Source: Actinomadura formosensis NBRC 14204 (GTDB lineage: Bacteria > Actinomycetota > Actinomycetes > Streptosporangiales > Streptosporangiaceae). From it: 36,990 nucleotides of DNA. The stretch is from the NCBI RefSeq assembly GCF_001552155.1, contig NZ_BCQQ01000069.1, forward strand, positions 1 through 36,990, given 5' to 3'. The stretch's first letter is position 1. The number at the start of each line of letters is the position of its first letter. Positions 1 to 7,257 of the stretch are shown piece by piece. Position numbers and translations under genes: made by a program. Below the pieces are notes generated by a model that ran no database searches, had not been told where the DNA came from, and worked only from the letters and a program-made list of their open reading frames with translations.

Positions 1-97
1 CCCGCACCACCCCCGCGACCCCCCTCCCAACCCTCCCCGAACACCCCCGCACGACACGAACACCGAATGGGCAGGTTACGGAAGCCCTCCAGATAGG

Positions 98-103
98 TAG
101 GGT
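98..103 (+). promoter_or_regulatory. Putative -10 element of arc
   Basis: The hexamer TAGGGT lies 40 nt before the arc GTG. A second overlapping candidate, TAGGTA, starts at 94. The same TAGG(G/C)T word precedes many genes here. No convincing -35 is visible. The remainder of positions 1-143 is a pyrimidine-rich leader with no gene that I can support. Confidence 0.45.
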
Positions 104-143
104 CTCAGTAGGTCGTCGGCTCTTCGTGAGGAGGTGACGGGGC

Positions 144-1907
144 GTGGCCGCTCGTGACGATGCTGGGGCGCGCAGGGCGCAGCACGAAAAGGAGGTCAGG
201 GACCTCCAAACGCAGATCTCCTTCCTGGAGGAGGAGATCTCCGTGCTGCGCCGCAAGCTCGCGGAATCCCCGCGCCAAGTACGTGTGCTGGAAGAACGCC
301 TCCATGAGGCGCAAGCCAACCTGGCCGCCGTAACCGGCCAGAACGAGCGACTCGTAGCGACCCTCAAAGAGGCTCGCGAGCAGATCGTGGCGCTCAAGGA
401 GGAGGTCGACAGGCTCGCACAACCACCATCCGGATTCGGTGTCTTCCTGGAAACCCGAGACGATGGAACGGTCGACATCTTCACCGGCGGACGCAAACTC
501 CGCGTGAACGTCAGCCCCGCCGTCGACATCGACGAACTCCAGCGCGGCCAAGAGGTCATGCTGAACGAGGCCCTCAACGTCGTCGAAGCACTCGACTTCG
601 AAGAGCAGGGCGAAGTCGTCATGCTCAAAGAACTCTTCGACGACGGAGAACGCGCCCTCGTCATCGCGCACGCCGACGAGGAACGCGTCGTCAAACTCGC
701 CGAACCACTCCGCGGAGTCCCCCTCCGCGCAGGCGACTCCCTCATGCTCGAACCCCGGTCCGGCTACGCCTACGAGAAGATCCACAAGGCCGAGGTCGAA
801 GAACTCGTCCTCGAAGAGGTCCCCGACATCTCCTACAACGAGATCGGCGGCCTCGGCTCCCAGATCGAAATGATCCGCGACGCCGTGGAACTTCCCTACC
901 TGCACGCCGACCTCTTCCGCGAGCACCAGCTCCGGCCCCCCAAGGGCGTCCTCCTCTACGGACCCCCCGGATGCGGAAAAACCCTCATCGCCAAGGCCGT
1001 CGCCAACTCCCTCGCCAAACAGGTCGCGGAGAAGACCGGCCAGGAAGGCAAGAGCTTCTTCCTCAACATCAAGGGCCCCGAACTACTCAACAAGTACGTC
1101 GGCGAAACCGAGCGGCACATCCGCCTCGTCTTCCAGCGCGCCCGCGAAAAGGCATCCGCCGGAACCCCCGTCATCGTCTTCTTCGACGAGATGGACTCCA
1201 TCTTCCGCACCCGCGGCTCCGGAGTCTCCTCCGACGTCGAGAACACCATCGTCCCGCAGCTGCTCAGCGAGATCGACGGCGTCGAGGGCCTGGAGAACGT
1301 CATCGTCATCGGCGCATCCAACCGCGAGGACATGATCGACCCCGCGATCCTGCGCCCCGGCCGCCTCGACGTCAAAATCAAGATCGAACGACCCGACGCC
1401 GAAGCGGCCAAGGACATCTTCTCCAAGTACATCCTCGACGGACTCCCGCTCCACCCCGACGACCTCAAGGAGCACGGCAGCTCCCCGGAGGCCACCGTCG
1501 AGGCCATGATCCAGCGCACCGTCGAACGCATGTACACCGAAAGCGAAGAGAACCGCTTCCTGGAGGTCACCTACGCCAACGGCGACAAGGAAGTCCTCTA
1601 CTTCAAGGACTTCAACTCCGGCGCGATGATCCAGAACATCGTCGACCGAGCCAAGAAAATGGCCATCAAGCAGTTCCTCGACACCGGCCAAAAAGGCCTC
1701 CGCGTCAGCCACCTCCTCGCCGCCTGCGTCGACGAGTTCAGCGAGAACGAGGACCTGCCCAACACCACCAACCCCGACGACTGGGCCCGCATCTCCGGCA
1801 AGAAGGGCGAACGGATCGTCTACATCCGCACCCTCGTCTCCGGAACCAAGGGCGCCGAAGCCGGCCGGTCCATCGACACCGTCGCCAACACCGGCCAGTA
1901 CCTGTAA
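144..1907 (+). CDS. arc: Proteasome-associated AAA+ ATPase ARC/Mpa
   Basis: This is the ring-shaped ATPase that recognises Pup on tagged proteins, unfolds them and feeds them into the 20S proteasome. The 587-aa protein has the family layout: an N-terminal coiled coil (about residues 10-90, heptad-like with many E/K/L), an OB-fold interdomain, then one AAA+ domain. Walker A GPPGCGKT is at residues 273-280 and Walker B ends in D348-E349. The last four residues are GQYL, the conserved C-terminal tail that docks into the proteasome alpha ring. The GTG start is supported by a GAGGAGG ribosome site about 7 nt upstream. It is followed by a strong hairpin and then dop. Codons end mainly in C, unlike prcB-pafA downstream. 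The identification is very secure. Confidence 0.97.
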   Translation: MAARDDAGARRAQHEKEVRDLQTQISFLEEEISVLRRKLAESPRQVRVLEERLHEAQANLAAVTGQNERLVATLKEAREQIVALKEEVDRLAQPPSGFGVFLETRDDGTVDIFTGGRKLRVNVSPAVDIDELQRGQEVMLNEALNVVEALDFEEQGEVVMLKELFDDGERALVIAHADEERVVKLAEPLRGVPLRAGDSLMLEPRSGYAYEKIHKAEVEELVLEEVPDISYNEIGGLGSQIEMIRDAVELPYLHADLFREHQLRPPKGVLLYGPPGCGKTLIAKAVANSLAKQVAEKTGQEGKSFFLNIKGPELLNKYVGETERHIRLVFQRAREKASAGTPVIVFFDEMDSIFRTRGSGVSSDVENTIVPQLLSEIDGVEGLENVIVIGASNREDMIDPAILRPGRLDVKIKIERPDAEAAKDIFSKYILDGLPLHPDDLKEHGSSPEATVEAMIQRTVERMYTESEENRFLEVTYANGDKEVLYFKDFNSGAMIQNIVDRAKKMAIKQFLDTGQKGLRVSHLLAACVDEFSENEDLPNTTNPDDWARISGKKGERIVYIRTLVSGTKGAEAGRSIDTVANTGQYL

Positions 1908-1929
1908 CGCCCCGCACATGACGACAACC

Positions 1930-1963
1930 GCGCGGCGGCCTCCCACCGGGAAGGCCGCCGCGC
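1930..1963 (+). terminator. Hairpin terminator after arc
   Basis: There are perfect 12-nt arms GCGCGGCGGCCT (1930-1941) and AGGCCGCCGCGC (1952-1963), with further CCC/GGG pairing inside the loop. No U-tract follows, as is usual for actinobacterial terminators. It lies 22 nt after the arc stop and probably separates arc from dop. Confidence 0.65.
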
Positions 1964-2041
1964 CCGCATACCCGGGCGGAACCGCCACGCCACACCCCTC
2001 CACCGGACCCCCGTCCCGTGGCTCCACCCCCGCCGCCCCGA

Positions 2042-2047
2042 TAGGCT
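2042..2047 (+). promoter_or_regulatory. Putative leaderless promoter of dop
   Basis: TAGGCT is followed by exactly 7 nt and then the dop ATG at 2055. No SD-like sequence lies before that ATG. This is the spacing expected if the transcript starts at the A of the start codon. No recognisable -35 is seen. Confidence 0.6.
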
Positions 2048-2054
2048 CGACCAT

Positions 2055-3572
2055 ATGAGTGTTCGGCGGGTGATGGGCATCGAGACCGAGTACGGCATCT
2101 CCGTACCCGGGCAACCAGGAGCCAACGCGATGGTGACCTCCTCCCAGGTCGTCAACGCCTACCTCGCGGCCTCGGCCGCACGGGCCCGCCGGGCCCGCTG
2201 GGACTTCGAAGAAGAGAACCCCCTCCGCGACGCCCGCGGCTTCGACCTCGCCCGCGAGGTCGCCGACCCCACCCAGCTCACCGACGAAGACCTCGGCCTC
2301 GCCAACGTCATCCTCACCAACGGCGCCCGCCTCTACGTCGACCACGCCCACCCCGAATACTCCGCACCCGAATGCACCAACCCCCGCGACGCCGTCATCT
2401 GGGACAAGGCCGGCGAACGCGTCATGGCCGACGCCGCCCAGCGCGCCGCCCTCGTCCCCGGCACCCACCCCATCCAGCTCTACAAGAACAACACCGACAA
2501 CAAGGGCGCCTCCTACGGCTGCCATGAGAACTACCTCATGCGCCGCGAAACCCCCTTCGCCGACATCGTCCGGCACCTCACCCCCTTCTTCGTCTCCCGC
2601 CAAGTCGTCTGCGGCGCCGGCCGCGTCGGCATCGGCGTCGACGGCCGCGGCGACGGCTTCCAGATCAGCCAGCGCGCCGACTTCTTCGAAGTCGAAGTCG
2701 GCCTGGAGACCACCCTCAAACGCCCCATCATCAACACCCGCGACGAACCCCACGCCGACCCCGAAAAGTACCGGCGGCTCCACGTCATCATCGGCGACGC
2801 CAACATGGCCGAGCTGTCCACCTACCTCAAGCTCGGCACCACCTCCCTCGTCCTCGCCATGATCGAAGACGGCTTCCTCACCGTCGACCTGTCCGTCGAC
2901 ATGCCCGTCGCCGCACTCCGCGCCGTCTCCCACGACCCGTCCTGCAAGCACCTGCTCACCCTCCGCGACGGCCGCAAGATGACCGCCGTCCAGCTCCAGA
3001 TGGAGTACCTCGAACAGTCCCGCAAGTACGTCGAGGACCGCTTCGGCTCCGACGTCGACGAGATGACCAAGGACGTCCTCGACCGCTGGGAATCCGTCCT
3101 CCACCGCCTCGGCGACGACCCCATGCAGCTGTCCCGCGAACTCGACTGGGTCGCCAAGCTCGCCCTCCTGGAGGGCTACCGCAGCCGCGACGGCCTCGAC
3201 TGGTCCCACCCGCGCCTGCAACTCGTCGACCTGCAGTACACCGACATCCGGCCCGACAAGGGCCTCTACAACCGCCTCGTCGACCGCGGCCGCATCGACC
3301 GCGTCATCACCGAGGCCGAAGTCCAGGCCGCCGTGGAGGACCCGCCAGAGGACACCCGGGCCTACTTCCGCGGCCGCTGCCTGCGCCAGTACGCCGAGTC
3401 CGTCGCCGCCGCCTCCTGGGACTCCGTCATCTTCGACGTCCCCGGCCGGGAGTCCCTCCAGCGCGTCCCGACCCTGGAGCCCCTGCGCGGCACCAGACAG
3501 CACGTGGGCGCCCTCCTGGACCGCTGCCGCACCGCTGCCGACCTGGTGGCCACCCTGACCGGCGAGGGCTGA
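2055..3572 (+). CDS. dop: Pup deamidase/depupylase Dop
   Basis: Dop converts the C-terminal glutamine of Pup to glutamate and also removes Pup from tagged proteins. The 505-aa protein has the carboxylate-amine ligase (glutamine-synthetase-like) fold. It opens with the MGIETEYG metal/nucleotide-binding motif and carries the catalytic aspartate in LYVDHAHPEY (D96), followed by PECTNPRDAVIWDKAGER. Compared with PafA in this window it has an extra stretch at about residues 38-72 between the first helix and the LTNGARLYVD strand, matching the Dop-specific loop, which distinguishes it from the ligase. The ATG is preceded by a leaderless-type TAGGCT and by no ribosome site. It lies upstream of pup, as in other actinobacteria. 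Confidence 0.96.
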   Translation: MSVRRVMGIETEYGISVPGQPGANAMVTSSQVVNAYLAASAARARRARWDFEEENPLRDARGFDLAREVADPTQLTDEDLGLANVILTNGARLYVDHAHPEYSAPECTNPRDAVIWDKAGERVMADAAQRAALVPGTHPIQLYKNNTDNKGASYGCHENYLMRRETPFADIVRHLTPFFVSRQVVCGAGRVGIGVDGRGDGFQISQRADFFEVEVGLETTLKRPIINTRDEPHADPEKYRRLHVIIGDANMAELSTYLKLGTTSLVLAMIEDGFLTVDLSVDMPVAALRAVSHDPSCKHLLTLRDGRKMTAVQLQMEYLEQSRKYVEDRFGSDVDEMTKDVLDRWESVLHRLGDDPMQLSRELDWVAKLALLEGYRSRDGLDWSHPRLQLVDLQYTDIRPDKGLYNRLVDRGRIDRVITEAEVQAAVEDPPEDTRAYFRGRCLRQYAESVAAASWDSVIFDVPGRESLQRVPTLEPLRGTRQHVGALLDRCRTAADLVATLTGEG

Positions 3573-3632
3573 CCCGCGACCGGTCGAGCCGGGCGACGCG
3601 CGAGCGTGCCCGGCTCTTTCCGATCTCCATTG

Positions 3633-3647
3633 GATAGTTTGACTATC
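3633..3647. promoter_or_regulatory. Perfect dyad between dop and pup
   Basis: GATAGT-TTG-ACTATC is a perfect inverted repeat with 6-bp arms in the 280-nt gap between dop and pup. The gap also contains a short relatively AT-rich patch around 3620-3660. The dyad could be an operator; too few bases separate the arms for a good RNA terminator. Its regulator is unknown. I see no gene in the gap. Confidence 0.4.
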
Positions 3648-3817
3648 GAGCATTGTCACCTCGCTGACCTGCACGGATGAGTGAGGTCTCCGTTTCGTGA
3701 CCGCTTTGCCTGTTTCGCTGGTCGGCGGACTGGCGATAACCCGAGCATGCCCCCGGCTCCCCGGGTGGAGGCGGTGAAACGGACGTTCAAGATCCGCTCA
3801 CCGTCCAAGATCCCGGA

Positions 3818-3823
3818 TAGGGT
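3818..3823 (+). promoter_or_regulatory. Putative -10 element of pup
   Basis: TAGGGT sits 29 nt before the pup ATG, leaving room for a short leader with the ribosome site GGAGGT at 3842-3847. The word matches those before arc, prcB, pafA and the FKBP gene. No -35 is obvious. Confidence 0.45.
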
Positions 3824-3852
3824 CGGAGGCACCGGCAGAGCGGAGGTACGGA

Positions 3853-4062
3853 ATGGCCACGAAGGACACCGGCGGTCAGAAGCAGACCACCCGGCGCACG
3901 GAAGAGGTCGAGGAGACCGAGGCCACGACCACCGAGGACGCGCAAGAGCGCCAGGAGAAGCTCACGGACGACGTGGACTCAATTCTGGACGAAATAGACG
4001 AAGTATTGGAAGAGAACGCAGAAGACTTCGTCCGTGCGTACGTGCAAAAAGGCGGACAATGA
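3853..4062 (+). CDS. pup: Prokaryotic ubiquitin-like protein Pup
   Basis: Pup is the small disordered tag joined to lysines of proteins destined for the proteasome. The 69-aa product is rich in E, D, T and K. Its conserved second half (LTDDVDSILDEIDEVLEENA, then EDFVRAYVQKGGQ) is the part that forms a helix on the ARC coiled coil and ends in GGQ. The final glutamine means that deamidation by Dop is needed before PafA can use it, consistent with dop just upstream. A strong GGAGGT ribosome site lies 5 nt before the ATG. The second half uses codons that are rare in such a genome (ATA at 3994-3996, TTG, GTA, GCA), beginning a less GC-rich island that continues into the next gene. Confidence 0.97.
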   Translation: MATKDTGGQKQTTRRTEEVEETEATTTEDAQERQEKLTDDVDSILDEIDEVLEENAEDFVRAYVQKGGQ

Positions 4063-4141
4063 CCCACAAAACGGACATATAGATAAACGGCAGGAAGTGG
4101 CCCTTTCGGTCGTTGTCTAATAAGTAAAGAGAGACGCAAAG

Positions 4142-4172
4142 CATGGGCGGGACAAGTAAAGTTCCGCCCATG
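4142..4172 (+). promoter_or_regulatory. Hairpin enclosing both candidate starts of the nuclease gene
   Basis: CATGGGCGG (4142-4150) and CCGCCCATG (4164-4172) are perfect inverted repeats, and the stem extends by a G-U and an A-U pair, leaving a 9-nt loop. Each arm contains an in-frame ATG (4143 and 4170). The octamer AAGTAAAG occurs in the loop region (4154-4161) and again just upstream (4122-4129). The hairpin could mask translation initiation or end pup transcription. The structure is certain on paper; its role is not. Confidence 0.55.
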
Positions 4173-5315
4173 TCGTCTAAGAGGTGTCCTGACTGCGGCG
4201 AGATCAAGCCCGCTTCGGAGTTCTGGAAGCTGAAGGCTTCTCGCGATGGGTTGGCCTATTACTGCAAGGTCTGCTTCGGTCTGCGGAACAGTCGCTCGTA
4301 TCGGAAGAAGCGGGCGAAGCTCGGCAAGAAGACCAGAGCCTATCGAAGACATTCCGACGTTCCGGAAGGGATGAAGTACTGCGCGCGGTGCAAAGAGGTC
4401 AAATCGGTTGACGAATTCGGACGGAATCGTGCCGCGCGTTCGGGGCTGACCGATTACTGCCGTCCCTGTCATAGCGAGGCCATCACGGAGATCAGAAAGC
4501 GCAACCACGGGAGCAGTCGCAACTACCTCCTCAAGTTGCGCTACGGCGTCACCGAGGAGCAGGTGGAGCAGATGCTCGCCGAGCAGGGCGGCGTCTGCGT
4601 CATCTGCCTCCGGGCGGAGCCGAAGCACGTGGACCACGACCACATGACGGGGCTCGTCCGCCGCATCCTCTGCTTCAAGTGCAACGGAGGGCTCGGGCAG
4701 TTCGACGACGACCCCGACCGTCTCCGCCTCGCGGCGGACTACCTGGAGTTGCGAGGCTCCCATGCGAGACGCATGCGCATCGAGATCGGTGCTCCGGTCT
4801 TCGGGGGGCCTGGCCGCGTTCGCTGGGATCCGTACTGGCGGACGAGAGGGAACACGCTGAAGTCGGCGCGGCACTACCACCTGCGCCAGAAGTACGGGAT
4901 CAACGACGAGGACGCGAAGTGGCTTCTCAAGCTGCAGGTCGGCCACTGCGCAGTGTGCTTCGACTTCCCCGCTGAGCACGTGGACCACGACCATGTGACG
5001 GGTGCGGTGCGCGGATTGGCGTGTGCCGGGTGCAACACAGGGATGGGGCAACTGAGGGACGACCCGATCGCCCTCCGCCGTGCGGCGGATTACGTGACGG
5101 GCCGGCTCGTGCAGCGGGTGAGCGCTGAGGGCGGCGGGACGCGGTTGTCGTTGACGGTCCCGGACGTGGATCCGGCGACGGTTCCAAGGGGCGGTTGGAA
5201 GGCGTTCTGGGAGAAGGACGGCGTGTATCGCAAGGAAACGTTGCCGTTCGATGAGGAGCTTGACATGCCGGCGTGGGGCGGCCCGGACCCGGAGGGTGCC
5301 CCGAGGGGCGGCTGA
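4143..5315 (+). CDS. Tandem endonuclease VII (HNH) domain protein in the proteasome locus
   Basis: The 390-aa protein has four cysteine-rich modules. Two N-terminal zinc-ribbon-like units have CxxC pairs at 15/18 with 41/44 and at 80/83 with 106/109, each with a (E/D)EF(W/G) and DYC-type pattern. Two recombination endonuclease VII-like domains follow: C152/C155, HVDHDH 162-167 and C177/C180; then C269/C272, HVDHDH 279-284 and C294/C297. Both keep the HVDHDH...TG...C..CN..(L/M)GQ core, so both could bind zinc and cut DNA. The target is unknown. It lies between pup and prcB, and I recall similar genes there in other actinomycetes. ATG 4143 is the longest start; ATG 4170 is equally possible and neither has a good ribosome site. 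Base composition is lower in GC than in its neighbours, especially in the first third. Confidence 0.85.
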   Translation: MGGTSKVPPMSSKRCPDCGEIKPASEFWKLKASRDGLAYYCKVCFGLRNSRSYRKKRAKLGKKTRAYRRHSDVPEGMKYCARCKEVKSVDEFGRNRAARSGLTDYCRPCHSEAITEIRKRNHGSSRNYLLKLRYGVTEEQVEQMLAEQGGVCVICLRAEPKHVDHDHMTGLVRRILCFKCNGGLGQFDDDPDRLRLAADYLELRGSHARRMRIEIGAPVFGGPGRVRWDPYWRTRGNTLKSARHYHLRQKYGINDEDAKWLLKLQVGHCAVCFDFPAEHVDHDHVTGAVRGLACAGCNTGMGQLRDDPIALRRAADYVTGRLVQRVSAEGGGTRLSLTVPDVDPATVPRGGWKAFWEKDGVYRKETLPFDEELDMPAWGGPDPEGAPRGG

Positions 5316-5400
5316 GCCGGAGCGCCGTTGTGGTGCGGGGTTCGCCGTGGGCTGACGGGGCCGGGGATCGGGTGGCATGCGCTGGGGCGACCTTGAACAG

Positions 5401-5406
5401 TAGGGT
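5401..5406 (+). promoter_or_regulatory. Putative -10 element of prcBA
   Basis: TAGGGT lies 63 nt before the preferred prcB start, inside the 154-nt gap after the nuclease gene. This suggests that prcBA has its own promoter in addition to any readthrough from pup. The rest of the gap shows no other clear feature. Confidence 0.45.
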
Positions 5407-5469
5407 CGTAGGCGTCCGTGCCGGTGGGGTTGTCGAGCGCCGGTGCCATGGTGGAGGGAAGGGAGTCGC

Positions 5470-6315
5470 GTGGCGTCCCACGATTCGCACACCGGGCGTC
5501 TGCCCGGGCTGTTCGCGAGCCCGGATACGTCGTCGTTCACCGAGTTCCTGGGGGCGTACTCCCCGCAGTTGCTGCCCGGCGGGCGGACGCCGCCGGTGTC
5601 GCGAGTGGGGGATGAGATCCCGCACGGGACGACGATCGTCGCGGTGAGCTTCCCCGGCGGGGTGGTGATGGCGGGGGACCGGCGGGCGACGGCGGGCAAC
5701 GTCATCGCGCAGCGCGACATCGAGAAGGTGTTCCGGGCGGATGAGTTCTCGGCGATCGCGATCGCCGGGACGGCCGGGATCGGGATCGAGATGGTGCGGC
5801 TGTTCCAGGTGGAGCTGGAGCACTACGAGAAGCGCGAGGGCCGGACGCTGTCGGTGGAGGGCAAGGCGAACCGGCTGGCGACGATGGTGCGGCAGAACCT
5901 GGCGATGGCGATGCAGGGCCTGGCGGTGGTGCCGCTGTTCGCGGGCTATGACGAGGAGCGGGACGGGGGCAGGATCTTCTCCTATGACCCGGCGGGTGGC
6001 CGGTATGAGGAGCGGGACTTCCACTCGATCGGCTCGGGGTCGGTGTTCGCGCGGGGTGCGCTGAAGAAGCTGTACCGGGCGGACCTGTCGGCGGAGGACG
6101 CGGCGCTGGTGTGCGTGCAGGCGCTGTACGACGCGGCCGATGACGACTCGGCGACGGGCGGGCCAGATCTGGCGCGCCGGATCTTCCCGGTGGTGGCGGC
6201 GGTGACGTCGGAGGGGTATCGCCGGCTGGGCGAGGACGAGGTGGGCGCGCTGGCGCAGGCCGTTGTCGACGGACGTTACGACTCGCCGGGCGGTCCGACC
6301 GCCCCGCTGCGATAG
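5470..6315 (+). CDS. prcB: 20S proteasome beta subunit
   Basis: This is the catalytic subunit of the core particle, made as a proprotein and cut so that a threonine becomes the nucleophile. The cleavage site is the HG|TTIVAV junction; the catalytic Thr codon is at 5629. In mature numbering the active-site partners D17 (GDRRAT) and K33 (RDIEK) are present. The propeptide is about 53 residues from the chosen GTG, which has an AAGGGAG ribosome site 4 nt upstream (5459-5465). A GTG at 5443 would add nine residues and lacks such a site. It is followed 15 nt later by prcA, so the two are surely co-transcribed. Codons end mostly in G, the reverse of arc and dop. Confidence 0.96.
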   Translation: MASHDSHTGRLPGLFASPDTSSFTEFLGAYSPQLLPGGRTPPVSRVGDEIPHGTTIVAVSFPGGVVMAGDRRATAGNVIAQRDIEKVFRADEFSAIAIAGTAGIGIEMVRLFQVELEHYEKREGRTLSVEGKANRLATMVRQNLAMAMQGLAVVPLFAGYDEERDGGRIFSYDPAGGRYEERDFHSIGSGSVFARGALKKLYRADLSAEDAALVCVQALYDAADDDSATGGPDLARRIFPVVAAVTSEGYRRLGEDEVGALAQAVVDGRYDSPGGPTAPLR

Positions 6316-6330
6316 AAGGGATCCTGACCG

Positions 6331-7092
6331 GTGTCCATGCCGTTCTATGTGTCGCCCGAACAGCAGATGAAGGACAAGGCGGATTACGCGCGGAAGGGTA
6401 TCGCGCGTGGCCGCAGTGTCGTGGTGCTGCAGTATGACGACGGCATCTTGTTCGTGGCGGACAATCCGTCGCGGGCGCTGCACAAGATCAGTGAGATCTA
6501 CGACCGGATCGCGTTCGCGGCGGTGGGGAAGTACAACGAGTTCGAGAATCTGCGGCTGGGCGGGGTCCGGTACGCGGACATCAACGGGTACCAGTACGAC
6601 CGGCGGGATGTGACGGCGCGGGGGCTGGCGAACGTGTACGCGCAGTCGCTGGGGACGATCTTCACGGAGACGAACAAGCCGTATGAGGTGGAGTTGGTCG
6701 TCGCGGAGGTGGGGGAGGACGCGGAGACGGACCAGATCTACCGGCTGACGTTCGATGGTTCGGTGGCGGACGAGCACGGTTATGTGGCGATGGGCGGGCA
6801 GGCCGACGCGGTGGCGCAGTCGTTGAAGGACGGCTATCGCGAGGGGTCGTCGCTGGAGGAGGCGCTGCGGACGGCGGTGCGGGCTCTGGAGGCGCAGGAT
6901 TCGGAGCGGCATCTGGAGGCGACGTCGCTGGAGGTCGCGGTGCTGGACCGTAATCGTGAGCATCGGCTGTTCAGGCGGTTGTCGGCGGCGCGGATCGCGG
7001 ATCTGCTGGCGGCGGCGGGCGAGTCCGGTGGGCCGGGTGGTTCGCCGGGCGGCGGGGACGCGAGGCCGGTGTCGGGAGCGGGCGAGGAGTGA
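6331..7092 (+). CDS. prcA: 20S proteasome alpha subunit
   Basis: This subunit forms the outer, gating rings of the core particle, where the ARC tail docks. The 253-aa protein begins MSMPFYVSPEQQMKDKADYA, the typical actinobacterial alpha N-terminus with its H0 helix. It continues with the KGIARGRS strand and the conserved AVGKYNEFENLR and GYQYDRRDVTARGLAN segments. It has no propeptide and no catalytic threonine, as expected. The C-terminal 30 residues are a Gly/Pro/Glu-rich tail. The GTG start has an AGAAGGGA ribosome site overlapping the prcB stop; ATG 6337 is an alternative two codons in. Confidence 0.96.
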   Translation: MSMPFYVSPEQQMKDKADYARKGIARGRSVVVLQYDDGILFVADNPSRALHKISEIYDRIAFAAVGKYNEFENLRLGGVRYADINGYQYDRRDVTARGLANVYAQSLGTIFTETNKPYEVELVVAEVGEDAETDQIYRLTFDGSVADEHGYVAMGGQADAVAQSLKDGYREGSSLEEALRTAVRALEAQDSERHLEATSLEVAVLDRNREHRLFRRLSAARIADLLAAAGESGGPGGSPGGGDARPVSGAGEE

Positions 7093-7245
7093 GTCGCGGG
7101 CCGGCGTGTGGCCGGTCGTGGACGGGCCCGTCGGGGCGGGGTGGTGGTCGCCGCCTTGCCTCGGCGGGCCCGTGGTGTTGCGGGCGGTGGGGTGTTCGTG
7201 GGAAACGGTGGGGTCGAGAGACTGCCAAGTGGGGGCCGGGCCGCA

Positions 7246-7251
7246 TAGGGT
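7246..7251 (+). promoter_or_regulatory. Putative leaderless promoter of pafA
   Basis: TAGGGT is followed by 6 nt and then the GTG at 7258, with no ribosome site. The 165-nt gap after prcA is G-rich and also holds a 12-nt palindrome (GACGGGCCCGTC). pafA therefore probably has its own transcript beginning at or next to its start codon. Confidence 0.6.
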
Positions 7252-7257
7252 CTTGGT

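Noticed and set aside
1083..3674. An 863-codon reverse-strand open frame opposite arc and dop
   Set aside because: It is Gly/Val/Asp/Glu-rich low complexity, has no ribosome site, and is opposite two certain genes; GC-rich codons make antisense frames open by default.
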